A stretch of DNA of 64,000 nt from Halisarca cf. caerulea (GCA_963170055.1 CAUJGJ010000397.1:9376801-9440800); one strand, 5' to 3'; counted from the stretch's first letter, positions 17,264 to 28,523 are shown. The notes: generated from the sequence alone by a model not told the origin. Made by a program: numbers and translations.

Positions 17264-20200
17264 CTAATCACAGTCTGCAAAGGGGTCAGTATATTCATCA
17301 TCATCCTCCTCTACTGCATAGTCCTCGATTCCTGGTATGTTGATCTCAGAGTCTTCACTTCCATCAATAGCCACAGCAATCCCACATTTTCTGAAGCTCC
17401 TCTTCACCATTTCTTTGTCAGCACTGACTTCTTCCCAAGCTTGGCCCACCCACTGTGTGAACAGTACTCTTCTAGTACTAGCATCAAACTTCCCCTGGAC
17501 ATAACCCTGCAAGTTTTCTTGCATATGTTGACTTGCCAATCTCTCCACAGCACTTTTAAAGGGCCTGTTGAAGCTGACATCCACTGGTTGCATCATGCTT
17601 GTGCAACCACCAGGTATGTATGTGTATGTAGTTTGGCATTCCCGTGCAAAAATTGTCTGGATTTCCTCCGCGGTTTGCGCTCTGTGTACATCCAGAATGA
17701 GGTGAATGGGACCATCACAGACTGGTTTCCACATTTGTCTCACCCAAAACTTCATCATGTCCTCATCACACCAAGCATTAGCTTGGAATTTCACAATGAC
17801 TCTTTGGTTGTACCGAACAATTTCATTGAAGGAAATCCTTTTTCCTGTTCCTCTGAAGATGAGGAGTGGCTTCATCCTGGGCTCACCATCAGCAAGGAGG
17901 GTCAACTGCACAGTACACTGACGCTTGTCCAATCCTGATGTTCCACCATGCACCCACACAGAACGCTCACCAGTGTCAGCATAGGTTTCTCCACTGGAGA
18001 AAATGAAAGGTAGTGGAGTCTGGTCAATGTTTGCTACTCTGGCAGCTGTCCACCTTCCTAGTGATTCCACCTGGTCTCCTGCCTTAGCAACTCTCCGGAT
18101 AGACCGATGAAATTGCTGAATGGCACCTCTCTTGTCTTCAGGCTCCTTCTGGCACAAATTTGTGGCACGCCTCTTACTTATTCTAAACCTAGTCTTAAAT
18201 CTCGTAAACCATCCGTCTAAGCTGGAAAAAGAGGAGCCTGGTTGTGTTTCCACCAAAATTTGTTTTGCACGAGCCCGAAACCACCATCCTTTTACCTTGA
18301 GACCCTTCTTGCATAGCTCACGATATTCACGATAAAGAGTTTCCTCCATATCAGGATGCATTGCAGTTCTTTTGAAGTTAATGGGATGTCGTCCCTTACC
18401 ACTGTCCCGTATGTCCTCCTCGGTGTGAACCCACTGCAATACGGTATTCGTATTGAGCGAAAACTTTTTGGATGTTTGATACAAGTTTTTCCCATTACTG
18501 TGGTAGAAATGGATAACCTTAAGCCTGGTTCACAATATTGCGCGCGAACTAGTGTTCCACACGCGTTAGACGACACAGAATATTCTGAATGTCATGCGAG
18601 CCGGAAGCAAGTAGGTTCGCGTCAATGTCGCGCACAAGTCGCACCCAGTTGAATAAAGTTTAACTTTTCTGCTTTGTCGCAAGGAAGACGAACCTTTTCT
18701 GCTGGCAATAAATGACTGCAAAATGATCGAAAAGTCCTAACAAGGAACGTACGCCTTGCCAGCAGTTATGGCTTCATTCTTATCACTTTGTGGTGTAAAC
18801 TCAAAGGATTTTAGAGGGTTTCCAGTGGTGTGAACAAAGTGCCATTGTTTGCAATCGAGTGCAGCTGTAGTGAGCTACGTTGTTCAGCTGTAGAATATTT
18901 TGAAGATGGCAGAGTCTAGGAACAGGCAGGAGAAGGAGAAACAGGACAAGTTTGATTAAGCCCTCATAGAGGCTGTAAGGGAGTTTCAATGCTTATGGAA
19001 GCATGATGAAACATGCTACAAAGATCTAGTAGCCAAAGAGATTTCTTGGTCTAAGATTGCGGAGAAGGTATGTGTATATAAACAATGTTTCTTTGATCCT
19101 TCTAATACTGTTTGTGCCTTTGTACTTGTAGTTATCCACATCTGTTGCTGATTGTCAAAAAAGATGGAAGTACCTATGAGACAGATATGTGAAAGAGCAC
19201 AAAAAAGTTGACAAAATGAAGAGTGGGGATCCAGGCCCTCCATACCAGCCTTCCTGGAAGATGTTTGTCATCTTGTGCTTCTTACGTGACTACATACAAC
19301 ACAGAGAGTGAGTTGCAACTGCATATAGTGACTGCATTCTGTTCCATGATGATTGCCCACCCATTTTATACAGGACAAGTGGAAACTTCTGTACTAGTGT
19401 AGGTGAGACTGGCACAACACAGCAAGAACCAGCAGCAGATACCTCTGTCAGTTCAGAGGGGTTAACACCAGATAATGTTGAGAATTTAAGGTTTGCTCGG
19501 AGCCTTGGCATAAATTGACTATACCCAATATTATGTATCCACCTGTTCCCACCATAGTTCATCCACCACAGCCACTGATGGAGCGGAAGAAAGAACTTTG
19601 CTGGACAAAGAACCACCACCAGCAAAGAAAAACAAGTAATTCGAGTTAAAAACTCGTGGGGGCTGCCGCCCCACGCACTCGAATCACTTGCAAAGCATTA
19701 GAGGGTAAGTGCGCAGCTGAACATTCATTGAACATACTGTTTATTGTAACTGGACAATTGTTTTGAAAACAATTGCCATATTTGGCAATTGTTTTCAAAA
19801 CAATTCCTATAACTCATTCCTGTATAAATTCATGCTTCTCTATTACTATTATATAAATTCTCTATTATAAGACTTTTCTTCAAATCCATATTATATATAT
19901 ATATATATATATATATCGGACGAGCGTTACACACCGGAAGTCCAAATGAAAACAATATAGGGGCTGCCTGTGGCAGCCCCTAAAAAATCCAAGGACTCAG
20001 CATCAGATGTCGATATGGCTATATTAGCTAGCCTCAAAGACATGAGGGAAAGAAGAGAATCCAGGCAACCGAAGGACCCTGAGGCTTTATTTGGAGACCA
20101 AGTGGCTACAACTCTACATCGATTGCCACCCCGTACAAGGGAATTAACGAAAATACGAATCTCTACGATTCTATTCGATGCAGAGTTTCCAGACTCAAGT

Positions 20201-22132
20201 GAAAACACTACATAACTTGCTTGCATACGTGCTTTACATGAAGATACTCATTATTAGGGGCTGCCACAGGCAGCCCCTATATTGTTTTCATTTGGACTTC
20301 CGGTGTGTAACGCTCGTCCGATATATATATATATATATATATAATATGGATTTGAAGAAAAGTCTTATAATAGAGAATTTATATAATAGTAATAGAGAAG
20401 TATGAATTTATACAGGAAGGAGTTAGAGGAATTGTTTTGAAAACAATCGATCAGTTACAATAAACAGTATGTTCAATGAATGTTCAGCTGTGCACGTACA
20501 CTCCAATGCGTTGCAAGTGATTCGAGTGCATGCGTGGGGTGGCAGCCCCCACGAGTTTTTAACTCGAATTACTTGTTTGTATTATCAATATACCATTATA
20601 CAATTAAAAGCCAAAGACACAATGAATCACAGACAGAAAAGTTAGCTTGTGCGTCGTACATGTGGCAATTGCCAGCTCACAGAGCCCTGTGGTGAGGACA
20701 GGTACCTGTAAAAGGCATCCCGAATGTCAGCTGCACTTGCAGCATGCATATTTGAACTTGACCGCTGAATGTTGGTCATGCCACCAGCACTATTAGACCT
20801 GAGCTCATTCCTCCACGAACCTCTAATAATGTTCCGATCTGCATCTTCACCGTCAGTGAATCCTGGTGGACAATAAACAGATGACTCACGAACACGTAAA
20901 AAGTTGTGCAGTGCTATGCATGCCTTGGTGTACACAGCAACATGGTCAGGATCAGCAATTATAGGGCGACGGAATATACGCCATCTCGCTGCCATAATTC
21001 CAAATGCATTTTCGATTGTTCGTCTTGCTCGGCTGAGTCGATAGTTGTATACTGCCTTACTCTCAGGCAAATTCTTCCCTGGGAAAGGTCTCAGCATGTT
21101 TGTTCTCGGGGAATGCCTCATCACCGACAATGACGTAAGGTAGTGCTGGTTGTGTTGTTCCTGGCAAAGCACTGTCAGCTGGAAAAGGAAGCTTGCTCTG
21201 TAGAAGTGCTTTTCCAAAGGCTGAATTGGACAACACCCCACCGTCGCTGTGTCTTCCTGAGTCCCCAACATCCACCATCAAAAATTGGTAGTGGGCATCA
21301 CAGACTGCCATCAAAACTATTGAATGCGAGCCTTTATAGTTGAAATACGAGGAGCCTGACTTGACTGGAGCTTGAATGACAATATGCTTGCCGTCAATTG
21401 CTCCAACACAGTTTGGAAAGTTCCACATTGACTGAAATTGATCGCTCACGTTTTTCCACTCAGCAGCATTTCTAGGAACCTGAACCCATGACGGTTGTAA
21501 AGCTTCCCATATGGCAGCACTAGATTTGTGTACAATGTTGCAGACTGTGGACCTGCCCATTCTAAACTGGAATGCCAGAGATGTCTGTGAACCCCCTGAG
21601 CCCAGATACCTCAGAGTCACAGCAATCCTCTCAGCTGGAGAGATTCCTGGTCGCTCCCTACTGAAGTAACCACGTCTGGATAGCATTGGCTCGACTTCAG
21701 ATACCAAAAAATCGAATGTTTCCTTCGACATTCGTAGATATCTGAAGTGGTACTCTTGATCAGACAACCGAAGCTCCTGGACAAGACGATGAAATGCTCC
21801 CTGCTGTGCACGCTGCGAGAACACGGGTCTCACCCAGTACCGCCTCTGTAATTGAGTCTTCCTACGTTGCTTCCAACGATATATCATCCATAAAAAGAGA
21901 ATTTCTTCAAGATCGTCTTCACTGTCACTCATAAGGAATCGGGCACACCAAAAAATTGTGAACACGTGTGCGCTTACAAATTGTACGCATAGTCATGACG
22001 CGAACGTATCTGGTCACGCGGTACGAATTCTATGCGCTATATTGTGAACCCAGCTTTAAGCTTTTCTTCTTTCATATAGCTCTGCCACTTCGCTTTTTGC
22101 ACTACACTGTTGAGCGCTAACTGTTCCGCCAT
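17264..22132 (-). CDS. Tigger transposase, interrupted by a Harbinger insertion
   Basis: Two segments: 22132-22056 (MAEQLALNSVVQKAKW..EEKL) and 18521-17264. Removing the Harbinger and one TTA rejoins them in frame through ...EEKLKVIHFYHSNGKNLYQT. The rejoined protein of about 430 residues has an N-terminal HTH, a CENP-B-type domain (LKVKGWWFRARAKQILVE, SLDGWFTRFKTRFRIS) and a DDE core with ANIDQTPLPF, HLILDVHRAQ and MMQPVDVSFNRPFK (complete triad). The C-terminus is acidic (YAVEEDDDEYTDPFADCD). Apart from the insertion I see no defect, so the Harbinger probably inactivated an intact gene. Confidence 0.88.
18906..20215 (+). pseudogene. MADF-BESS protein of Harbinger 1
   Basis: It starts MAESRNRQEKEKQ at ATG 18906. 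The MADF domain is split by an intron (19068-19131): LIEAVREFQCLWKHDETCYK, then VADCQKRWKYL and RYVKEHKKVDK. Further exons follow with donors and acceptors near 19309/19376 and 19491/19559. A BESS motif lies at the end (ALFGDQVATTLHRLPPR...ILFDAEFPDSS). In Harbingers this partner protein imports and guides the transposase. In-frame stops TAA 18957 and TGA 19177 both fit C-to-T changes (Gln and Arg codons). A family B repeat (19632-19982) splits the last exon between PPPAKKN and SKDSASDVDMA. Confidence 0.85.
19632..19982 (+). mobile_element. Family B hairpin repeat, complete copy
   Basis: In order: an outer hairpin (caagtaattcgagt ... actcgaatcacttg), a conserved stretch, a central palindrome with two 22-bp arms around 4 nt (about 19753-19803), an AT-rich block, a (TA)n tract (19892-19915), cggacgagcgttacacaccg, and an inner hairpin ggggctgcctgtggcagccc. 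It has no open frame of note and no clear target duplication. It interrupts the MADF gene of Harbinger 1. Confidence 0.85.
20255..20576 (-). mobile_element. Family B hairpin repeat, palindrome-deleted copy
   Basis: Reverse orientation of the copy at 19632. The inner hairpin is at 20256-20277 and the outer hairpin at about 20521-20575. One arm of the central palindrome is missing (attgttttgaaaacaat runs straight into cgatcagttac). It lies just after the MADF stop codon inside Harbinger 1. Confidence 0.85.
20642..21932 (-). pseudogene. Harbinger transposase (DDE_4), one frameshift
   Basis: A likely start is ATG 21932 (MSDSEDDLEEIL). It has an HTH-type region (RIAVTLRYLGSGGSQTSLAF, FRMGRSTVCNIVH), catalytic D in VGAIDGKHIVI, D in VIVGDEAFP, and E in RTIENAFGIMAARWRIF, so the triad is present. 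The frame shifts by one base just after GDEAFP (near 21110) and continues RTNMLRPFPGKNLPESK to the stop at 20642. This is the cut-and-paste enzyme of the element at 18522-22055. Confidence 0.88.
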
Positions 22133-22236
22133 TTTGACCGCCAAACAATCCAATAGGCCGGGAACTTTGTGGTTTATGCGCCCAACAGTGGGTATGCGCC
22201 TAATAATGGTATACGCTAAACAACCGGCTTCTACGG

Positions 22237-22594
22237 TATTTGCCAATGATGACATCTTTAAAAGACCAAATGTGATTTCAGTTGGTGACTTTTATCAGCT
22301 CTCACCCAACAATGGACACGTTGTGTTTAGTGTGACAAAACTGCAGTCGAAACGTTGGCATCTCACCTTTGGAAAGACTGCTTTCAAATAGTAGAATTAA
22401 CTGAAAATGTGAGACAACAAAGGAATTCAGCCTTTTCAGATCTGTTAAATCATGTTGAAGTAAGAAAGCAAACAGAACAGGATATTAAGCTGCTGGAAAG
22501 TTGCTTGGTGGCAGGAAACAACATTGATCTTTCAAAGCCCCCATTTGAAAAGGCTCTAAGGTTGTTTCCTCGTGTTGCATATTGCAGTAGATGA
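22237..22594 (+). pseudogene. Helitron Pif1-like helicase remnant, right part
   Basis: Continues the fragment ending at 16576: IFANDDIFKRPNVISVGDFYQLSPN carries the Pif1 GDxxQL motif. After a frame change, FQIVELTENVRQQRNSAFSDLL and LKLLESCLVAG match the next helicase blocks. Frameshifts and stops make it a pseudogene. The split point fits a TA target of the Tigger. Confidence 0.8.
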
Positions 22595-23011
22595 AACTCT
22601 TTTCTACCACCCCTATCTTTGAATTTAAAGCTGATCATGTGCTTTTAAAAACAGAAGATTGACTTATGGGGCAGTCTTGTACGAACAAGTGTATAAAAAA
22701 CATTCTAAAATGGAAAAAGGATGTAGGATTGACACAGGACCGTGCAAAAAGGCCTTATCAAGAAAGAATCCTCCAAAAACACTTGGAATGTGCAGCACAT
22801 TATACATATGTGGAAGGCGCATTTAAAAACAGCAAGTTATTCCGGATTGCAAATTTTTCAGGAGAGCCCGTTCAAAGTGCTCAATATATTTCCGGTTGTA
22901 AATCGGAAACGGAAATGTCCATCGCCACGATATTCAGAGAGAACGTGCAGCAGGCTCTGATCATTCAAGTACTTTTCGCCGCTTCGAAAAATACCTTTGT
23001 TTGAGAAAGTT
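22595..23011 (+). other. Unrecognised stretch before the DUF7869-type gene
   Basis: Contains an open frame of about 112 codons (22666-23004) without a recognisable domain; it may hold the leader of the next gene or more Helitron debris. I call nothing here. Confidence 0.3.
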
Positions 23012-25897
23012 ATGGCCGAAAGTTCGTTCGAATCTATCGAAGGGGATTGGGAAGATATCCCAACAACATCAACACCATTGCAGGAAAGTATCTACAACCA
23101 GAGAAGAAAGAGACGGGTTGAAAACTACCTTTTGGGCACAGGGAGGGCCACAGTTTTGTTAGAAAGCACCCTTTTAAGAAGTTTAAACAGTAGCGAGACT
23201 AGCACTAACTCGGGAGAGGATGTATCTGAGGAGTTAGCGATTAAGAGACAAAATAGAGCAGACACGTGCACACGTGGATGTTCAGGGATTCTTAGCAGTT
23301 TGGCCAAGAGCTACGAGGAAATTGGAAGGCACTGTTGGCCTACAAAAATGTATTGACAGAACCAGTATCCTACGCCAGTGAAGGAAGCTGATCATTATCG
23401 AAATATAACTGGTAAGTACTTTCTGCTCTATAATTTACATTCAGTTGAATTCGATGTTAAATCTTAACACATGCATCTGTATTTTCATGGCAGCATTGTT
23501 ACTGGTATTAGTATTCTTCGCCAACTGCAGCTCAAAATCAGTGGCTTAGAGATAATGTATTGGATTCCTTTGGCAATTACCTCTACTGTGTTGACTGTCT
23601 TGTTGCTTATCTGCGGATAGGACAGCATCGTCTGCGCCATCAACGAGAGATCAAGCAGAAGCAAATGACGGAACCTGTTGTTCTCCTTTCAAAGCGGGAC
23701 ATCATAACACGCCGTTTAGAAGAATTTGTTTTACCACCATTAGATGAGCACATGTAAGTTGCAAAATTAATGACACTAATTTGTATGTAGTATGTATGCA
23801 TGTACATTCAGAATCCATCTCATGCATGCTTCTACTTATAATAAAATCAATAATACTTAATTGAGAACTAAATTTTATTAAGCATTGCTCATTGGTTAAC
23901 ATAACATTTCTTTGTTTTATTTGCAGAGATCCAAATTGGTGGAAGGACCTGGATGATGATACCGAACTGGAGATTAAGTATCCACACGAAATGCATGGAT
24001 TGACTGGAAAGATCTCAAATCGTGCCAAATCAGCAGTTCTCCAACATTTTCTCGAATTTGTTGACACCAACTCTCAACCAAATGGACGGCCACTGGACAG
24101 CTATAGTCCACAATTCTACTTTATTTCAAAATTCACCAGAATTGTACCTCCCAAAAAGAATGATCCGCACTACAATGACATTGCCAAGCGATCCGTTATT
24201 TCTATTTTCAATGCTGTTCAGCAGTCTGAGGGAAAAGATATAGTAGGTGATTCCACAGCAAGAGGGTGGCTTCAAAAGTATCGACCCAAAGTCGCCATTC
24301 ATCCCCACTACACAGATTACTGCGACAAGTGCAAACAGATGAATGAAGAGCTTGCTCGCAATGAAGCTATCAGAAAGCGATTATCGCAGTCGGGTAATGC
24401 TACTGAATCTGAGCTGAAGCCAATAGAAGATGCCATTGATGATTTAAAGGAAAAGAAACGTCAACATGCAAGTGATGCTGCAAATGCTCGGGAATTTTAT
24501 CGAAATTCAATCAAAAGATGCCAAGAAACATGGGTAGAAATAGAAAAACTCACTATATTATTCCTAGTGAAGACCGTACTGAGGAGCAAACATCACAGCT
24601 GTTGACACTGCAGCATACATTCACTCTTGTCCTCAGTGCAGACTACCAGCAAGCTAAACTAATTCCTAATTGGGGGCAGTCAGAACAACCAGGATCAACG
24701 TACTATCTGCAAAAGGTATCTATAGAAGTTTTTGGGATTGTTGACCACCGGAATGAAGACAAATATGTCTACTTATTTGACGAGCGCATTAGTCCCAAAA
24801 ATACTGATCACACCATCTCTTTTCTGGCCAAAGCTATCCAGCATATTAAGGACAGTCACCCTTGGATTGACCGAATTTACATGTTCTTGGACAATGCCAC
24901 ATCCACCAACAAGAATAGGTATCTTTTTTCGTGGGGTATGCACATGGTGGAACAACACAATGTGCAGTTTATGCGATTCAGCTTCATGCTAGCTGGGCAC
25001 ACAAAGTTTGCCCCGGATCGCTTATTCTCACAAATAGCAACTTCATACAACAACTCAGACATTTTCACCATTGAAGAACTCCTGAATTTGTGTCAAAAAT
25101 ATGCAACCACTTTCATTGAAGATGGCACAAACGTATGTGCATGGCGTGATATACTAGGTACCAAATACAGCAACCTCCCAGGTGTCAGAAGTTTTCATGA
25201 TTTTTTGATTCTCAGGCCAAACCCTGATCAGGACGTCATAATGAAAGTTCGAGCGCATTGTTTTGATGCCAAAGAACACCCAAAGGTGTCACCACTTCGT
25301 GCAGTGATGGCCAATGCTCTACCGTCTCCAACATTCTACAAACCTGAACGTGTGCGACCAATTACTGGTGACAAATTGTCTCACATGATGCAAATGTATA
25401 ACACATTCATTCCTTTGGACAGAAGACCAACATTCTTGCCATCCTTCAGCTCCACCCTTCCATTGGCATCTGGTACATCACAAACTTCTGCAGAAACATC
25501 ACAAGATGGCGTACCATCACAAGCTCTTTTTGGGACATCTCAAGCTTGTATTGGGACATCTCAAGCTCGTATTGGGACATCTCAAGCTCTTACTGGGACA
25601 TCAGAAGCTCTTATTGGGACATCTCAAGCTCATACTGGGACATCTCAAGCTCTTACTGGGACATCTGATTCAGAAGCTCTTACTGGGACACCTCAAGTTC
25701 TTAATGACATTACACAAGTTCCTGGTACTCTATCTCTATCAACAGCCACACATGTACACCTACCAAAGAAGACCAGAAAGAAATCCACATGCTCTGTTGC
25801 TGGCTGTGATGGAACTGGACATAAAAATCCGGCAAAGTGGAATCAAGGGCATTCCACTAAGTCAGGCTGCCCTAGAAAGAACTTTGGAAACTCTTAA
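23012..25897 (+). pseudogene. DUF7869-type protein gene, three exons, nearly intact
   Basis: Exons 23012-23411, 23531-23753 and 23927-25897 join with consistent phases at consensus sites (ACTG|GTAAGT, CTGCAG|CT, CAT|GTAAGT, TTGCAG|AG). The N-terminal part is hydrophilic, then DPNWWKDLDDDTELEIKYPH, RPKVAIHPHYTDYCDKCKQM, and a conserved core TLVLSADYQQAKLIPN, MFLDNATSTNKNRYLFSWG, FMLAGHTKFAPDRLF. This resembles DUF7869 proteins, suspected RNase H-fold transposase relatives (Asp in SADYQQ and LDNATSTNKN). A GTSQA-rich repeat and a zinc-knuckle-like CSVAGCDGTGHKNPAKW end the protein. Defects: one in-frame TGA near 23353 and one frameshift near 24550. Function unknown; no TIRs found. Confidence 0.7.
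25526..25695 (+). repeat. Coding minisatellite (GTSQA-type)
   Basis: About seven imperfect copies of a 24-30-nt unit built on gggacatctcaagctcttac, encoding GTSQALT/GTSEALI variants. The lengths remain multiples of three, so the frame is preserved through the array in the gene at 23012-25897. Confidence 0.9.
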
Positions 25898-26269
25898 CTT
25901 GTTCAGTTTAGCTGCTGATTTGTGCTTCTCTACTGTGCTGTTTAGTTTTAGTATTGGAGCGATTTTTATTATGAGCCCTATATATAATTTATACATGTTT
26001 ATACAGCAGTGTTACGCATAATATTATGCAATGTAAAAATGGCGATTTGTGGCAAGCGATATGCTTCGAAAAATGCCCTTAAAAACCCTTTTATCGGTGT
26101 GTGATGTGCCTGAAACTTGACATATAGCAAGAACAATTCCTAAACTTACCAATAATACAAAAAAACGATTTTCGCCAAGATAGGAATAACTTGCCGTTTT
26201 TAACTGCGCCTCTCACATATATGCTGTGGGATGTAGGAATTTGCACAGTGTACACTCAGTCCAATTAAA

Positions 26270-26395
26270 TTCTGTCTAGCCCCATGCCTGCCTAGCCTCA
26301 TGTATGTGTAGCCCTATGCTCATCTAGCCCTAATGCCTGTCTTGCTCTTTGCCCATCTAGCCCTGTACCTGTTTTGCAACTCACCCTTGTTCCAG
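26270..26395. repeat. Degenerate minisatellite
   Basis: Five or six imperfect copies of a 22-30-bp unit around ctagccctatgcctgtctag. Positions 26030-26269 before it and 26396-26477 after it hold no gene that I recognise. Confidence 0.65.
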
Positions 26396-26477
26396 GTGTT
26401 TTTGGAGAATTGTTTTTGATAAGGCCTTTTTGCATGGTCCTGTGTCAATCCTACATCCTTTTACCATTTTTGGTATA

Positions 26478-26765
26478 CCTATATTGTTTTTACTTTCACC
26501 GGAAGTGTCCGGAACGTCCGGAACGATGTCAATATATATATATATATATATATGTCAACAACATGGCGGACGCAAAGTCGGTACAAAATCTTTCGGCTAT
26601 ATTTCGGTGAAATTCATTCGTTTGCTCCTGATTTTATCAGCGAAGGGTCTTTTAGACCAGAAGAGTTCTTCGAAATATTATTTTAGTCAATAACGCCGAT
26701 TTCCAAGCGATTCGAGTTTCCAGGGCCGTAGGCGGCCCACAAGTTTTTTAAACTCGAATCGCTTG
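26478..26765 (-). mobile_element. Family A hairpin repeat, solo copy
   Basis: Reverse orientation: cctatattgtttttactttc, an ETS-type ACCGGAAGTG, (TA)n at 26532-26551, tcaacaacatggcggac with a 15-codon micro-frame (MADAKSVQNLSAIFR) identical to that of the copy at 63577-63862, and the outer hairpin (aagcgattcgagtt ... aactcgaatcgctt, with ggccgtaggcggcc between). About 288 bp, no coding potential for transposition. Confidence 0.8.
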
Positions 26766-28227
26766 TTAAATGTTTTTTCTACACTCTTGTTCGTGCGATT
26801 TTTCCTTTAAAAACAGTTGTTCAAATAGAGTCTGTTAAAGCATAGATACTCAAACCCCTGTGGTTAAAGGTTTCCACTACAGTTGAGTTGAGAAAGAACA
26901 TATTAAAGTCTTGTAAGATAAGAAGCTAAAATTATGCAGCTACCTGACTAAAATCAATGTACCCACATAGAAACAAAGGCTCCAACGAAAGAGCGCTGAA
27001 GTCGATCATGACGATCATTGAACCAGAAAAGGCTTTGCCTTGTGTATGTACATGTACGCCTAGTCTCGCATAGCCATTTCGGTAATCTGAAAATGGCTGC
27101 TCCGGCAAATGTTTATTTTTTCTCGCTTTAGAAGTGTAGGTGTGGCTTTAAAACCTACAAAAGGCACTTCACTTAATCGGAGCTCACTGGCGAAAGATGA
27201 GACCTCTGGACCCTTCAGGGCGACCTGTAGCTCAGTGCGAAAAAACGACTTCTCATTTCTTTAAAGAGATAGCTTTACAAAGCTTTTAAACTAATTTTCC
27301 TTGTAGCTGGTGTGTCAAAATGCACCAAAATCTACTTTTGAAAACTATGAAGTCACCATACTGTTAGTTTTTTGGCAAAACAAATTTTCGCTAATATATG
27401 ATGGCCATGTTTTTCCATGTCAATCCTACATATGGAGTACTGCTGTACTCCATAATTATGCATTTGTAAAGTAAGTCTGGGTAACGTGGAGCAGCCGAAT
27501 TAAAGAAGTATGTTAAATTTTGACTCTGCAATGTCTACTTGAATTGAGCGTTTAACAGTGGCAAATAGCTAGGGTAAGGCGGGGTAACTTGGAACACCTG
27601 GGTAACTTGGAACGGCCAAGTAAAAGCAGTGTCAATAGTAAACTACAGGTACAATTTTTGGCCAGTAATATCTCCGTAAACTGGGTGTTCAGCAGGGGTA
27701 AGTATAGCTGGGCAGCTTAATCATAGCAAAGGATACAGACCCTGTTCTAAGTTACCCATGTGTTCCTAAGTTACTCCACTTTACCCCATGGCTGGGCACC
27801 TTAAGCAAAAGTTACAGGCCTTGTACCAAGTTTCCCCACTTTATCCTACATACATAAACTCACAAATCCACACACACCCTTTCCCCATTGTAAACACATG
27901 TCACACACACCAAACTCCCACATAGCAATGTATACACACAAATACACATGCTGTCTCTAAACATAAAGGTAAAAAAGCTTACTAAGGCCCACTGAGACAC
28001 AACAAAGGAAATCACACTCCATGAATACACACAAAGACACATACTACTTCCACACGAAAAGGTACAAGGCTTACGAAGGCACAGACACTTGAAGAACGAC
28101 ACCCAACGAAACTAAATGTCTGCACTAGTCCTAGTAATATTAACGTGGCTAACGTGTTCTGTCGTAACTATCAACCTTTGACCCCAATGCATGGTCATAC
28201 AACTGTTCCGCCGCACCTTGCATAAAA
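26766..28227. other. Non-coding stretch, no gene recognised
   Basis: It contains a tract of repeated ggggtaacttggaac-like phrases (about 27560-27620) with looser, partly complementary relatives near 27740-27840, and scattered CA-rich DNA at 27860-28050. The cctgtagctcagtgcg phrase at 27219 looks like a tRNA A box, but no B box follows. No coding region is supported. Confidence 0.45.
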
Positions 28228-28523
28228 ACAAGTAATTCGAGTTAAAAACTCGTGGGGGCTGCCGCCCCACGCACTCAAATCAATTGCAAAGCATTGGAGT
28301 GTAAGTGCACAGCTGAACATTCATTGAACATACTGTTTATTGTAACTGGACAATTGTTTTGAAAACAATTGCCATATTTGGCAATTGTTTTCAAAACAAT
28401 TCCTATAACTCATTCCTGTATAGACCAGTTTTGAAATGACGTCACTCTGAATAGGCAAACACGTGATTAACTGGAACTGTTGGCAAACTCGAACGTAGGC
28501 GAAATTCGTACTTCGTTGCTGAA

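Larger units (their letters stand above)
18522..22055. mobile_element. Harbinger transposon 1, host to two family B copies
   Basis: The ends AGCCTGGTTCACAATATTGC and AGCTGGGTTCACAATATAGC are inverted repeats. The 3-bp target duplication is TTA (18519-18521, 22056-22058), the PIF/Harbinger hallmark. It contains the two usual genes: a MADF/BESS DNA-binding protein (+) and a DDE_4 transposase (-). Family B repeats at 19632-19982 and 20255-20576 inserted later, one inside the MADF gene and one after it. Confidence 0.9.
16578..22236. mobile_element. Tigger transposon with HIRAN-like gene, split by Harbinger
   Basis: The terminal inverted repeats start CCGTAGAAACTGGTTGTTTA on the left and CCGTAGAAGCCGGTTGTTTA on the right, and TA is duplicated at 16576-16577 and 22237-22238. 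Without the nested Harbinger (18522-22055) the element is about 2.1 kb, with a + strand HIRAN-like gene convergent with a - strand transposase. This is the same layout as 12095-15469, though the TIRs and transposases differ. Confidence 0.88.

Noticed and set aside
25526..25695. Tandem repeat considered as a separate satellite
   Set aside because: It is in frame and inside the DUF7869-type gene; better read as coding.
27215..27290. tRNA-like A box (cctgtagctcagtgcg)
   Set aside because: No GGTTCGAATCC-type B box or cloverleaf follows within 60 nt.
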